This document shows, in pieces, positions 22,247 to 32,324 of a stretch of DNA of 64,000 nt (its first letter is position 1; every line of letters starts with the position of its first letter). A model generated the notes under the pieces. The model saw only the letters and a program-made list of their open reading frames with translations. It did no database searches and was not told where the DNA came from. This stretch comes from Imbricaverruca yamaguchii (Eukaryota > Arthropoda > Thecostraca > Neoverrucidae): positions 211,001 through 275,000 of the forward strand of contig JAOTOL010001187.1 of assembly GCA_034440575.1 (NCBI GenBank). The letters are read 5' to 3'. The position numbers and the translations under genes were made by a program.

Positions 22247-24678
22247 ATACACATTAGGGTGACAGCTATTTGGACCCAAATTTTTTTTTTCTCGAAAAAC
22301 CAAAAAGGCAGTTGATTTTCTGGTTCGTATTAACCTAAAAACACCACATAAACAGTTTCATCTCGATCAAATAATTTGAAGGCGTACCTCATCGCACTTG
22401 AATGTCAGACACCCCAGACATTTTTCTTAGGACCATCCATCCCTATTACTCCGGGTATGTGTTGGCTAAAATAGAGTCAGAACGTGTTCGTGTTGGTCGG
22501 GTGTGCCCTGAATAATCGTATTGCAACCTTTTTCATTATAATTATAGTTTAATATTTAACTATAATTGTAGTTTGTTCCAATTTCCCAATATTAATGCCC
22601 TTTTTGGTCCTTTCGCAAATATGGCCGCTCCGGCAACGCGGAAGAAAACGTATGTACCGGTCATCGGCCTCACCGACGAGAGATTGATGAGTGGAGGTTA
22701 ACCAAAGGGCCCTCGAGCTCATCCAGATCGATGACGACAAAGTGTTCCTCATTGCGCAACGCGAGGAAGGCCGCCGAGGGAAAATGATAGGCGCCGATCG
22801 GCAGCTCGCCGAGTTCGAGCAGCGGCAGTTGAATCGCGCCTCCAAGGCCAGCGATCGCAAGACTCGGAAAGCGCAGCGCATGGCCGAGATCGGCACTGTT
22901 GAGCTCGAGTCTAGCTCCAGCCCCTGTCGAAACTCTACAACAGTGTACGTCTTGTCGGCGGTGGCCGACACCCTCGGGCACGACGTATCCGAGCTCACCA
23001 TGAATCGGGAGTCAATCCGCGAATCCCGGCGGAACCACCGGAAGCAGGCCGTGCAGGGCGCAAGGATGCAAGACATCAAGGCGTCGTTTGCGCCGGACTG
23101 GCTGGTTGTTCACTGGGACGGAAAACTGGTTCCCAAATCTACGACCGGCAGCAGGGGCAAAGTCGACAGTCTTCCGATTTTGGTCGCTGGGACCAACGTC
23201 ACCAAGCTGCTTTCCGTTCCCAAGCTCGAGATCGGCAGTGGACTGGCGATGGCAAACGCTGTTGTGGAGGCCCTGCACGATGGGGGCGCTGCAGACCCGG
23301 TCGTGGGTATGTGTTTCGACACTACGGCCTCGAACACAGGCCCGCAGTCAGGGGCGTGTGTGCACATTGAGCAGCAGCTCGGTCGTGACCTGCTCAATGT
23401 CGCCTGCAGGCACCACATGATCGAGCTCATCGCCGCGAAGGCCTACGGAGTTTGTCTCAACACCCCATCGTCCGGGCCTGAAAACCCGCTCTTCAAACGC
23501 TTCCAGGACAAGTGGGATTTCATCGATCAGGAACAGCACGAGACCATGCCCGATGACCACCTCATGGAGGCCATCCAGGATTCCCGGGACAACCCCATCG
23601 CGGGTTGCAAGCTCCATCCGTCGCAGTTCCAGCCACGGGATGACTATCGCGAGCTCCTGGAGCTCTCCGTGATCGTGCTCGACGGGATGCCGGTCAGAGG
23701 CATTCGATTCCGGCGGCCTGGGGCTCACCACCACGCGCATTGGATGGCGAAGCTGATCTACGCTGTGAAGGTCTACATCTTCCGAGGACAGGCAAACCTG
23801 ACTGCCCGGGAGAGCGCCGGCATCCTTGGGTACGTCAAGTTCACCGTCTCGGTATACGTCCCTGTGTGGTACGCCGCGCCGAGCCCCACATCGGCCCCTG
23901 CGAACGACCTCGCCCTCCTGAAGGATTTGGTCGGGTACGAGGACAAGTCCCTCGCCACTTGTGGTATTTGAGTGAGAGCCTCGTCCCGCTGGCGTTCTTC
24001 GACGAGAACTTACCGCTGGGAACAAAACGGGCCATGATCGAGGCTCTCAGCTCCAATGAGAGCTCGGAGGATCTCACCAAGCGGGCCGTCGTTGATCTCA
24101 AGGCCGACTTGTCGCAGAACACCCTCGCGGACTTCGTGACTAAGTCGTCGCGAACGCTCTTCGTCACCCTGGGTATCGACGACGGCTTCCGACCCGACCG
24201 ACCCGGCGGAGTAGCACGACGACCCTCGCTACGTCGCCGCAGCCCGCAAGGTCAATAGTATCCGGCTACTGAACGACTTCGCCGAGCGTGACGTCGCCCT
24301 AATGGAAGACTACAAGTTGACCCTCACCAAGGACGAGGACCAGACGCAGTACATCCTGCAGGTGGTGGAGGCGCACCGGGGAAGATTACCCGACGCCAAC
24401 AAGAGCACCGTCACCCAGCCTGACTGAGGCCAGGTGACCAGGACCAAGACCAGGACCAGGCCAGGATTAGCTTCGAAACTCATCGCAACGTTGGGTCCAG
24501 GAAGACCCATAAGACCCGCCTAATAATGTATACATTCAAGTGCGATGAGGCATGGCTAAGCATAATTGGATCAGGATGAAACTTTTTACGTGGTGTTTTT
24601 AGGCTAATACAAACCAGAAAATCAACTGCATTTTTCATTTTTCGAAAGTCGAAAAATAAGTGTCACCCTAATACACAT
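22247..24678 (+). mobile_element. hAT-type DNA transposon with exact 8-bp target duplication
   Basis: The element spans 22,255-24,670 (2,416 bp). Its ends read TAGGGTGACA and TGTCACCCTA. It is flanked on both sides by the identical 8 bases ATACACAT (22,247-22,254 and 24,671-24,678). An 8-bp duplication with TAGGG-type ends is typical of the hAT superfamily. Inverted similarity continues inward for about 140-150 bp (22,255-22,405 and 24,532-24,670), sharing GCAGTTGATTTTCTGGTT and CCTCATCGCACTTGAATGT. The exact target duplication suggests a fairly recent insertion, but the transposase is frameshifted. Confidence 0.88.
22621..24427 (+). pseudogene. hAT-like transposase, frameshifted
   Basis: A start at 22,621 opens MAAPATRKKTYVPVIGLTDE and stops within 30 codons. 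The frame then shifts near 22,690 into a 426-codon stretch ending at 23,971. The protein continues in another frame with ESLVPLAFFDENLPLGTKRA and, after a further shift near 24,200, with DYKLTLTKDEDQTQYILQVV to a stop at 24,425. In the long stretch, HWDGK (aspartate about residue 143), CFDTTASNTG (aspartate about residue 210) and CRHHMIEL (about residue 239) fit an RNase H-fold transposase with a C-x-x-H-like motif. I recognise the motif style from unannotated arthropod proteins but cannot name the family. The hAT assignment rests mainly on the ends and target duplication. It would cut and paste the element if intact. Confidence 0.75.
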
Positions 24679-25203
24679 GCATACTTTTTGAGACGTTCCT
24701 ATGCCTCTGGCGCACGTGGCCTAGTCGAGAACTTTGACTAAGAGGATATGTCCTTTAACGTATGCAGGCTTACCATCAAAGCCCACCATACTCCGACCCA
24801 ATCAAAATTATAAACTTAATTAAAAATTAAACCCCTCTCGTGCCGTCTCTACCCCATCCAAAGTACGTCACGACACCCATGCATGATGTCACTAGTAGTC
24901 CATACAACTGCTAAAAAGTGTGGCACTTGTGTGCTGTTCATCAATGGAACGTTCAAAAGCTCGGCGCCCCGCCACGACTTGAAGATTGGTGAGATTCCAC
25001 AGCCTTTGGATTTATGAAGACGCTGAGCCTCCTCGGGAGTGTCCAACTGTTGTGGCTTATTCAGTTATTGTTGGGTAAATGAAATGTTGACACATCGCTC
25101 AATCCACCAGAGTGATCCGAGAAAATCATTCCGAACTGTCGCGCAGCTGAAGCTCTGATCTAAGGGTACACTAGCGCACTCAAGTGGTGGGAGTTGTATT
25201 TGA
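24679..25203. other. Unassigned sequence
   Basis: A minus-strand open frame at 24,849-25,046 contains LNVPLMNSTQVPHFLAVVWT. It looks protein-like, but I do not recognise it. No start, splice site or neighbour supports a gene. Confidence 0.4.
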
Positions 25204-25580
25204 ACCCTTAACACGCGCCCTGGAGGGGGGGGGGGGCGAAATCCGCCTACCCCTCAGGTTTTTCGTAGATAACTGCCGATTTTATCGGCCGATATGCACC
25301 ATTGTTTGTGTACCTGCTTAGAAATGAACGACACGTTGCTTAAAGAAAGAAAAACGTAAATGGACCGCACATTTTTCGAGTTAGGGGTCGGTAAATTCAA
25401 ACACAAATTATCATCGCCAGACCACAAATATCGGCGCTGATGCGCTTCCCGTATATCAGCAAAAAGAAAGTGTTCTTGGCAACACTAGTGACTTGTTTGA
25501 CGTATATTGCTATGCTATATTGTTTAAAAACCATATCAGGTCACCGAGGTCAAGTCAGGTCAAGTTCATGACAGGTTAGC
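25204..25580 (+). mobile_element. Short non-autonomous DNA element, partial copy A
   Basis: It begins AACACGCGCCCTGGAGGGGG with a G-run, then GGCGAAATCCGCC, the family head. It contains a TTATCGGCCGATATGC block and ends after a triple AGGTCA half-site. It lies directly before a longer copy in the same orientation. Confidence 0.65.
25538..25562 (+). promoter_or_regulatory. Triple AGGTCA half-site array (DR3 plus DR4)
   Basis: AGGTCA at 25,538-25,543, 25,547-25,552 and 25,557-25,562, with spacers CCG (3) and AGTC (4). This is the direct-repeat arrangement bound by nuclear receptors. The sequence is certain; regulatory function is inference. The same triple is exact in the inverted copy at 39,670-39,694. 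In the neighbouring copy at 25,940-25,954 one half-site is AGGTCG. Confidence 0.5.
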
Positions 25581-26550
25581 ACATACCCTGAAGGGGTAGA
25601 GGGCGAAATCCGCCCACCCTCTGATTTTTCGTCGGATTAGTGAGGGTACATCTGGCCCCTTCGATTACCCTAACACGACTCCATATTGTACCGGCCGATA
25701 TACGCCATTTTTCGTACCTGCTTAAAAATAACCGGCGCATTGGATAAAGCAATAAAAATGAAAATCGGCCGAAAGGTTTTTATGTTATGGTCCGTTAAAG
25801 TTTTTAAAAAATCGCAGCGCCAGATCACAGAAATCGGCGCTGATACGCTTCCTGTATATTGGCAAAAGGGAAGTGTTCTTTACAACACTATGCGACTTGT
25901 TTGATGCATATTGTTATGCCATATAATTTTAGTCATGTTAGGTCGCCGAGGTCATCATGACAGGCTAATGGAACCAAACTTGGTCAAACTGGAATGTTCT
26001 CATAAATGGAAATGACCATCATGCGATTGGTGTCACTTTGCACGATACTCCTGCACATCCGGAAATATACTGTTTGTCATTGTGTGCCTAAGCATTTCTA
26101 TACTTCATTCATGTATTTCACTCCTTTCTTTGCGAATCCGATTGTGAGAGCCGCCCAACGGAGCAGTCAGGTGCGCAGCCCGGTTCCGGTAACTGGAGCA
26201 GGTAATGACCTGATAAAGTGCTCCTATATAGGTGACCTGAGATCAAATGGCGGAGCTGGCAGATGTATTGCATCATTAGTAATGTCCAAAGCATCATTAA
26301 TGCCAATTTTGGAGCATTTAAGCACAATCATAGCGAACCATAACAATGAGAAGCCAAACTACGCAAAACGAGAAAACTTTGCAATTTTGACCGCATTTGA
26401 CCTTGAAGATATTGACCTAAGGTCACGAAATTTGCACGCAATAGAGTTAACTATCGTGTCCATCCACCCTGCGAATTTCGTTGCTCTAGCCTTAATGGGA
26501 GCCGACAGCTTAGGGGGGCGGAATCCCCCCTCCAGTGCGCGTAAGTTTCA
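25581..26550 (+). mobile_element. Short non-autonomous DNA element, copy B
   Basis: It matches 39,067-40,017 in reverse complement over most of its length. The right end reads GGCGGAATCCCCCCTCCAGT then GCGCGTAAG, an imperfect inverted match to the family head (ACGCGCCCTGGAGGGGG). Internal open frames differ between copies and are not conserved, so I regard it as non-coding. It is a MITE-like element by structure; superfamily and target duplication are not determined. Confidence 0.7.
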
Positions 26551-27243
26551 CAGGCCCTCCAGGGAGCTTGTTAAGAACCCTTAACTTTGGAATGATGTTG
26601 ACTTTATACTATCAATCATGATTAGGCAGCAAGGGATCCAACATTATTAGGGTGGAGGGAATCAAACATCAGCATGGAGCAAATGATCCAGGATCGGTAG
26701 GTTAGCTTTATAGGGTTTTCTAACATTTTACTGTAATTTCCAGCATATATTGCAACACACAAAGTTGAATTTTCTGTATTCTTTGGTTTGTCAATTAAAA
26801 ATATGGTATACATGACAAAAATGAGTGGTCACCTCATTATGATTATGGTAATAAATGTAGTTTGTTTCGACTGTTCTCGATATTCTGCAACAGCCTTGAG
26901 CAACACATCTTCTAATATTCACATTCAACACCAATGCCTGAGGCATTCCAAATTTTGTGAATAGGAAACCAAGAGGAATAATATTCCACACTGGTATTTG
27001 GCATCATTAATACTTTCTCCTAGTAATACAACCTGTATGTACAGTATAGTATTATTGGGCTTGAAGATATTCACAAGACAGATTTTAGACACATGTTCCA
27101 CCAGTAAGCAAATGAAGGGGTTTGATTAGGTTTAGTCAATTTTTTTAGTTTCAAAAATTGGTCTCTGTTCCACAAGTTCCTTTTGTTCTCCAAAAGCAAC
27201 TTATGCTGTTAGGTCAGGGTAGGTTTTTAATTTGATGTTCCAG
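26551..27243. other. Unassigned AT-rich sequence
   Basis: No gene recognised. It separates copy B from the right inverted arm. Confidence 0.45.
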
Positions 27244-28035
27244 AACGTTAGGCGTCAGACGCAAGGTTAATGCGGACATGGGAACCCCCAGTAAAGGAAG
27301 AAAACAGGTAGGTTCCTGAAGCCATTCAAGACCTCTGAAACATGCGCCCGCGATCTGCGCGCCGGATGTTCATTAGTGTGCGCGTGAATTACAATTTATG
27401 AGACTCTGTCTCTATAAAATATGATGCGAATTGCATTTATGAAAGTTATCTTGCCTTCAGACGTCAATTTCATTGCCAATTGCAGTGATATATTGCGCAT
27501 ATTGCTACTTTGCGTATTGCGTTCTCAAACGATTTCCCACCATTGACGGCCGGCCGCCGGCGGCTATGCCGGCGGCTATGCCGGCGGCTATGCCGGCGGC
27601 TATGCCGGCGGCTATGCCGGCGGCTATGCCGGCGGCTATGCCGGCGGCTATGCCGGCGGCCATGCCGGCGGCCCCCGGCCCGCCCCCCGGCCGCATTCCG
27701 CCATTTATAATATGGTGGGGCGCAAATCATTCCCTGAATGCCAGAACGCCAAAGTATTACAGTCGAGGCCGACAGGCTTTCTCGATATTGTCCAAGAATA
27801 TTGCGCTTATGGGCGTTTAATGGAAATAATGCATCTACAACCGTGAATTTCTCCTATACCATTTTGGCGTGGCAGAACCGATGCTGCTTGGCATTGTTGA
27901 AGGGTGGAACTTTAAGCTACTTTTTGTCATGTCACCCCTCGGCGGCCCTCCGGATCCTCTGGACAGCAATCGTCGTCGCTTGACGTGCATCGAGCCATGC
28001 CAGAACCTCAATAATTATGGACAGCTTCATGTCCA
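27244..28035 (-). repeat. Right arm core of the foldback-like inverted repeat
   Basis: Reverse-complement match to 483-1,333, with the same inner boundary (AACGTTAGGCGTC at 27,244-27,256) and without the two insertions seen in the left arm. It contains a 12-bp array absent from the left arm. Confidence 0.75.
27553..27678 (+). repeat. 12-bp array (GGCTATGCCGGC)n, about 10 copies
   Basis: Nearly identical 12-mers, the last with CAT for TAT. Twelve is a multiple of three, so long open frames such as (PAAM)n appear on both strands as artefacts. The equivalent left-arm position (about 1,139-1,189) is unexpanded. Confidence 0.95.
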
Positions 28036-28760
28036 AAGGTAAAGAATGACAGGGTTAGATATAGATAAAAGTAGTCGAGTATGACATCAGAAGGCAGTTG
28101 ATTCTATGTCGGTTTATTTGAGACTATTGGAACTTAATTCGCTAATGTAGAACATCTTATGTACAAATAAAAGTAATACAATGGGATAATTCGAGACAGA
28201 AATCGTGGAGTTGAGTGCAAAATGACAGGGTTAGATAAATATAAAAGTAGTCGAGTATGGGATCGGAAGTTAGCTGAGTTTATGCAAGATTATTTAAAGT
28301 CATTGGAAATAAATTCGGTAATGTGGAACATCCGATATTCAACTTGAAGGAATAGAATGTGATAATTCGAGACACAAATCTTGGAATTGAGTACAAAAGT
28401 GAGAGGGTTAGATATCTATAAAAGTAGTTTAGCATGGCATCAAAAGGCAGTTGATTTTATGCCGGTTTATTTGAGACCATTGGCTATTAATTTGGTAATG
28501 TAGAAATTTCAGGTGGTACGATGTGATAATTTGAACACAAATTCTAGAAATTAGTACATAAGTGACAGGGTTAAACCTTCATGGAAGTTACTCATGATGA
28601 TATAAAAATGTAGCACGCTCGATTTTCGTTTGCTTAAGAACATTGTAAATTGTCAGCACATCACACAGAAGATGCATGACGCGCCTATATCACAAGGTGT
28701 TGGGTGGCCAGTTGCTTTCATCTCACTTTAACGGCAAAGTGACAGGGTGAAATTATTTGA
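28036..28760 (-). repeat. Tandem array of ~160-180-bp units, outer part of right arm
   Basis: The anchor TGACAGGGTTAGATA recurs near 28,049, 28,223, 28,401 (as GAGAGGGTTAGATA), 28,563 and, weakly, 28,741. Units match those at 1-482 in reverse complement and decay outwards. Confidence 0.8.
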
Positions 28761-29281
28761 TAATAAAATGAACTACACATCATAAGAGAGCTTGCATCAA
28801 TGTTGTTCAAACCTGACCATTGGAAATCATCTGCACCTTCTCTAGAAACTAGAATATAGCATTAATCAGACCCACCCCACTCTGGTGGTGTTCTTTCACA
28901 AACCCACCACCAGAGGCGCCACCGATATTATGTGAGCTCATGACGCCTAACGATAAAAATTGTTCAATTTGTATCCATCTTCCTAAATTTTATCTTACAT
29001 TAGTAGTTAGTCTAGGCTAGTCTAGACCATACTGCATTTTCCTTTTAATTAACATTATTTGGTATGCTATATGACCCAACCCAAAGCTCCTTTTTATGGT
29101 GTTACTTTTTCTGCCAACTAAGAAATATAAAATTGCAGAGGAAATGACCGGTCGCATCATGCTAACTACCTTTCCAAATATTCCAGTGAGGAAAAACCAA
29201 CAGTTACAAAATTACTTGAAGGGAAAAACATATGCACAATACTGATGCATACCAAAGGTATTTTGACTTCCAATTTTTTAG
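28761..29281. other. Unassigned AT-rich sequence
   Basis: No gene recognised between the foldback arm and the pogo-like element. Confidence 0.45.
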
Positions 29282-29292
29282 TAGGGGAGACC

Positions 29293-29527
29293 GGGGTCAA
29301 ATGTAACAGTTTTTACATTTTCGAGTCAGGAGCGAAAACGTTTTGCGCTGGAGAACACTTTGTTGGATTTTCCCAAACTTTGATGTTTTGCCCTTGCTGC
29401 GTATGTGAAAATATTTATAAATACATACCCTAAGGTGTCGAACTTTTGGTTTAAAAAAGTCACTTCAGGTGTTACAATTGACCCCATGTACGGGGCAATT
29501 GTAACAGCACCCGGGGTCAATTGTACC
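29293..29527. promoter_or_regulatory. Left subterminal motif cluster of the pogo-like element
   Basis: Copies of GGGGTCAAWTGTAACA or its complement lie at 29,293-29,308, 29,471-29,485 (inverted), 29,492-29,506 and 29,513-29,527. Likely transposase-binding sites by analogy with other DNA transposons; binding is inferred. Confidence 0.6.
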
Positions 29528-29875
29528 ATGTTAACGAATGCTGCGGTAAAAGCCACTTTTATCGAAAACAGCTTGTATTGAAAAACAATTGTATCTTACT
29601 CTCTGAGCTCTTCCTGGAATACAAATCACAGCTCCACCTTTCTCAGGACAAAAACCAACACCACATCATAAAAACGCGATTACGTAACGGATCAAAGCTC
29701 TTGCACCCGTAGGTCTTTTTGGATTCAAAAGCACAGCTTCTCAGGCTAAACAAACTAACTAGCAGGGCTCTGAGACCTAAAACACTTCTTGACTATTTGT
29801 ACTGAAGTAGGGCAAAACATCAAACATCACAACTCGAAACATTTCCAATATCTGTGACGCTCGGTCTGTGGTCGC

Positions 29876-30130
29876 CTACTCGGTGTCCGATTCACAGTTT
29901 TCACATATGTACGCCTCATACTTTTCGACAGTGGTACACGCCTCGTGGGCCCACATCGCGCACATCTCGCACCGGATCCACCTTTCTTTAGATCGACTGG
30001 TATTAAAACTCTCGACGCACACAAGGCAGAAAACTTCTTCAGCGTCATCACTACTGCTTGCCCTGCGGGTGGACTTCCGAGCCCTCTTGCCACCGGCCTT
30101 CTTCGTCTTCTTCTCTTCGTGCTTGTCCAT
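29876..30130 (-). pseudogene. PHD-finger frame downstream of the pogo-like transposase
   Basis: The 84-codon frame starts MDKHEEKKTKKAGGKRARKS and then shows zinc ligands in PHD order: CLVC, CEMC, HEAC and YICENC (C4-H-C3), with W before the histidine. It is one base out of phase with the end of the transposase frame (stop at 30,138), so it was either part of the same protein before a frameshift or is a separate cistron. PHD fingers bind histone tails, and a C-terminal PHD on a pogo transposase could steer integration to marked chromatin; that role is inference. It lies wholly inside the transposon. Confidence 0.7.
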
Positions 30131-30137
30131 GCTGAGG

Positions 30138-31822
30138 TTAAGCTTTTTTCGGTGCTTGTTTGCGTTTCTTTCGACTCTGTTCTAGCTCGATCGCTCTCTT
30201 CTCTGGCGTATCTGTCAGAATTGCAGCCTTTCGCTTCCTCCGTCCCGTACTGATGCTTTTCCTTGGGCCTGCTTTGGGCAGAGGCCGAATGTCTTCAGGG
30301 GTGAGCGGTATCGAAGCGATCCCTGATAGACCAGGCTGTTCGATCGCTGATGGACCAGGCTGTTGGCTCTCCGATGGACCAGGCTGTTGGATTCCCGATG
30401 GACCAGGCTGTTCGATCTCCGATGCACCAGGCTGTTCCATCGCCGATGGACCAGGGTGTTCGATTCCCGATGGACCAGAATGTCCGATTACCGGTGGATC
30501 AGCCTGTCCGATACCCGATGGCTCAGAATCTGCAGGATGTGCTATGTCATCTGTGGTCTCGCCTTCGGATGTATGGCTGGCGGAGAGTGCAGTCAGTTCC
30601 GTTCTGGGCCGGTCTGTAACGTTGCTTGGTGCAAAGTCTTCGTTGGTGAATATGTCTGGATTGTACGGACTGATGCCTGTTGTCCGGAAGCCACTCTGGA
30701 TGTTCTTTGGGGTAAACGCCGATACCCAGGCCTCCGCAGCGATCTGTGGGATGTCGTAGATGCTGGCAGTTTTTCCTGGATTGCTTCTCATCCACGCATC
30801 CATGTGAGTAGATATGCTTCTCTTAAACGGGCCGTACACGCTTCTCTCCAGGGGCTGGAGGCGGTGGGAGCAGTGAGGAGGAAAGGAGAGCATCCGCTGT
30901 CCTTGGCCAGGTCTAGGACTTCCACACTGAGTTGGGACACGTGGTTGTCGAGCAGCAGCAACACCGGTGACTCGGGCGTCGACTTCACATGTAGGATGAA
31001 GTGCTTCATGAAGGTCACGAAGTGCTCCGAAGTCATCCAACCAGACTTGTTTGCAGTGCCAATACAACCCACCGGTCCACCACGAACAAACCATTCGTGG
31101 TATCGGACTCTTGGAAACACGAACATCGGTGGCACAGTGTTGCCCATTGCGCTAGTAGCAGCACACATGGTAACGAGATGTCCCCGCTCTCCCGAGGTGA
31201 GTCCTCCCACCTGTTTCACGCCTTTCCCAGCCACCACTGCCGTCGGCTTCTGCACTGTCGTACAGCCAGTTTCATCAAGGTTCCATATCTTTGACGGATC
31301 AAGTTCGTGTCTTGCGAGGACGATCCCCAGCTTATCGAAGAAGTTCTTCACGTTTTCACGATTGAAGCTGGTTGCACGTGCCAAACTGGTGGCCTGCGGT
31401 GACCTAATGGCGAGCTGCGGGTTCCGCTTCAGAAAGGAGTTGAACCAGTCGACTCCTGTTCGTCTCTGATCCGTCCAGGAACTGGGAACTTTCATATCTC
31501 GGGACATCGCGCACTGGTAGGCGAGAACCCTGACCTCCATCGGCGTCAGACCAAAAAACGCCTCCGATGATTTGAGTAGATAGTCAGTGAGTATCTTCTC
31601 ATCGCCTGATGAAAAGACCTTGTTGTGCGGGTTGTAACCGACTGTGATATCCATTCCTTCTTTCTTCTGTTTCACGTAACGAGACAACGTCACATGGCAC
31701 ATTCCATACTGGGCTGAGGCTTTTCTCACCGTCAACCCGCCTTCCATAACCGCGGCAACAGCTTCCTGAGCTGTCTCCAGGCGGGTCCCGCGGTCAGAAG
31801 TTCGTTCTCGAGAGCGAGGCAT
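30138..31822 (-). pseudogene. pogo-like transposase, one frameshift in the catalytic domain
   Basis: The start chosen is 31,822, opening MPRSRERTSD, because an N-terminal helix-turn-helix of the psq/CENP-B type follows directly (TVRKASAQYGMCHVTLSRYV, residues 31-50). The DDE domain shows WNLDETG (D183) and LLLDNHVSQ (D292). The frame shifts near 30,890-30,900 and resumes with FPPHCSHRLQPLERSVYGPF. Relatives have aspartate after LQPL; here the codon at 30,846-30,848 is GAG, glutamate. The C-terminal part continues with GFRTTGISPYNPDIF, normal for this group, then an octapeptide-repeat linker and a lysine/arginine-rich end (GRRKRKAAI, KKRKQAPKK), probably nuclear-localising. The next frame is a PHD finger. 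Confidence 0.85.
30305..30545. repeat. 24-bp coding tandem repeat in the transposase linker
   Basis: The unit around GATGGACCAGGCTGTTCGAT repeats every 24 bases about nine times. On the minus strand it encodes octapeptides like GPSGIEQP. The repeat keeps the frame, and the predicted product is disordered, acidic and proline-rich. Confidence 0.85.
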
Positions 31823-31901
31823 CGTCTGAAAATCGGAAACATTCATTGACCAGCGCCCAACGACATTCTGTAGTAAATGCATACTTAATAGTATGGCCAT
31901 A

Positions 31902-32314
31902 GGGGTCAATTGTAACACTGTTACAATTGACCCCAGCAAAAATGTTACAATTGACCCCGCCAAGCCGCGCCATCTTAGAGACGAAACTGATGCAAAACAC
32001 GGCAGCGTGGGCGGCAGCTACGGCGCTACATTTTTGGCTAATTAGCCCCACTCCGCTCAATCAAACTCTTAGATCCATATCTAGTGAGATACGTGAATGA
32101 GCTAATAATTAAACAAAATCATCAAATTTACAACACACCCTCAAAAACACATAGTTGTGAACAGCACTCGACTCACTTGTCGCAACGGCGTGAAACCCCG
32201 TGAGGAAAGGAAACAGCTGACTGTGCATATCCAGTACTGCCGCCAGCGCCATCCATCAGCGGGTTTCGGAACCATAGCTACTGTTACAATTGCCCCGTGT
32301 TACATTTGACCCCA
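31902..32314. promoter_or_regulatory. Right subterminal motif cluster of the pogo-like element
   Basis: Copies at 31,902-31,917, 31,919-31,934 (inverted, only 1 base away), 31,943-31,958, 32,282-32,296 and 32,299-32,314. Density is higher than at the left end. The first pair forms a palindrome just upstream of the transposase start at 31,822, which could couple binding to expression; this is inference. Confidence 0.6.
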
Positions 32315-32324
32315 GTCTCCCCTA

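Larger units (their letters stand above)
29282..32324 (-). mobile_element. pogo/Tigger-like DNA transposon with TA target duplication
   Basis: The element runs 29,284-32,322 (3,039 bp) between TA dinucleotides. The left end reads GGGGAGACCGGGGTCAAATG then TAACA, and the right end is its inverted complement with one mismatch, giving 25-bp ends. A TA duplication and the encoded transposase place it in the Tc1/mariner superfamily, pogo group. The ends contain a motif GGGGTCAATTGTAACA that is repeated inside both termini. The coding strand is minus and the transposase is frameshifted, so this copy is probably non-autonomous. Confidence 0.9.

Noticed and set aside
27470..27820. PAAM-repeat or GIAA-repeat protein
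   Set aside because: Translation of the 12-bp array within a non-coding inverted arm.
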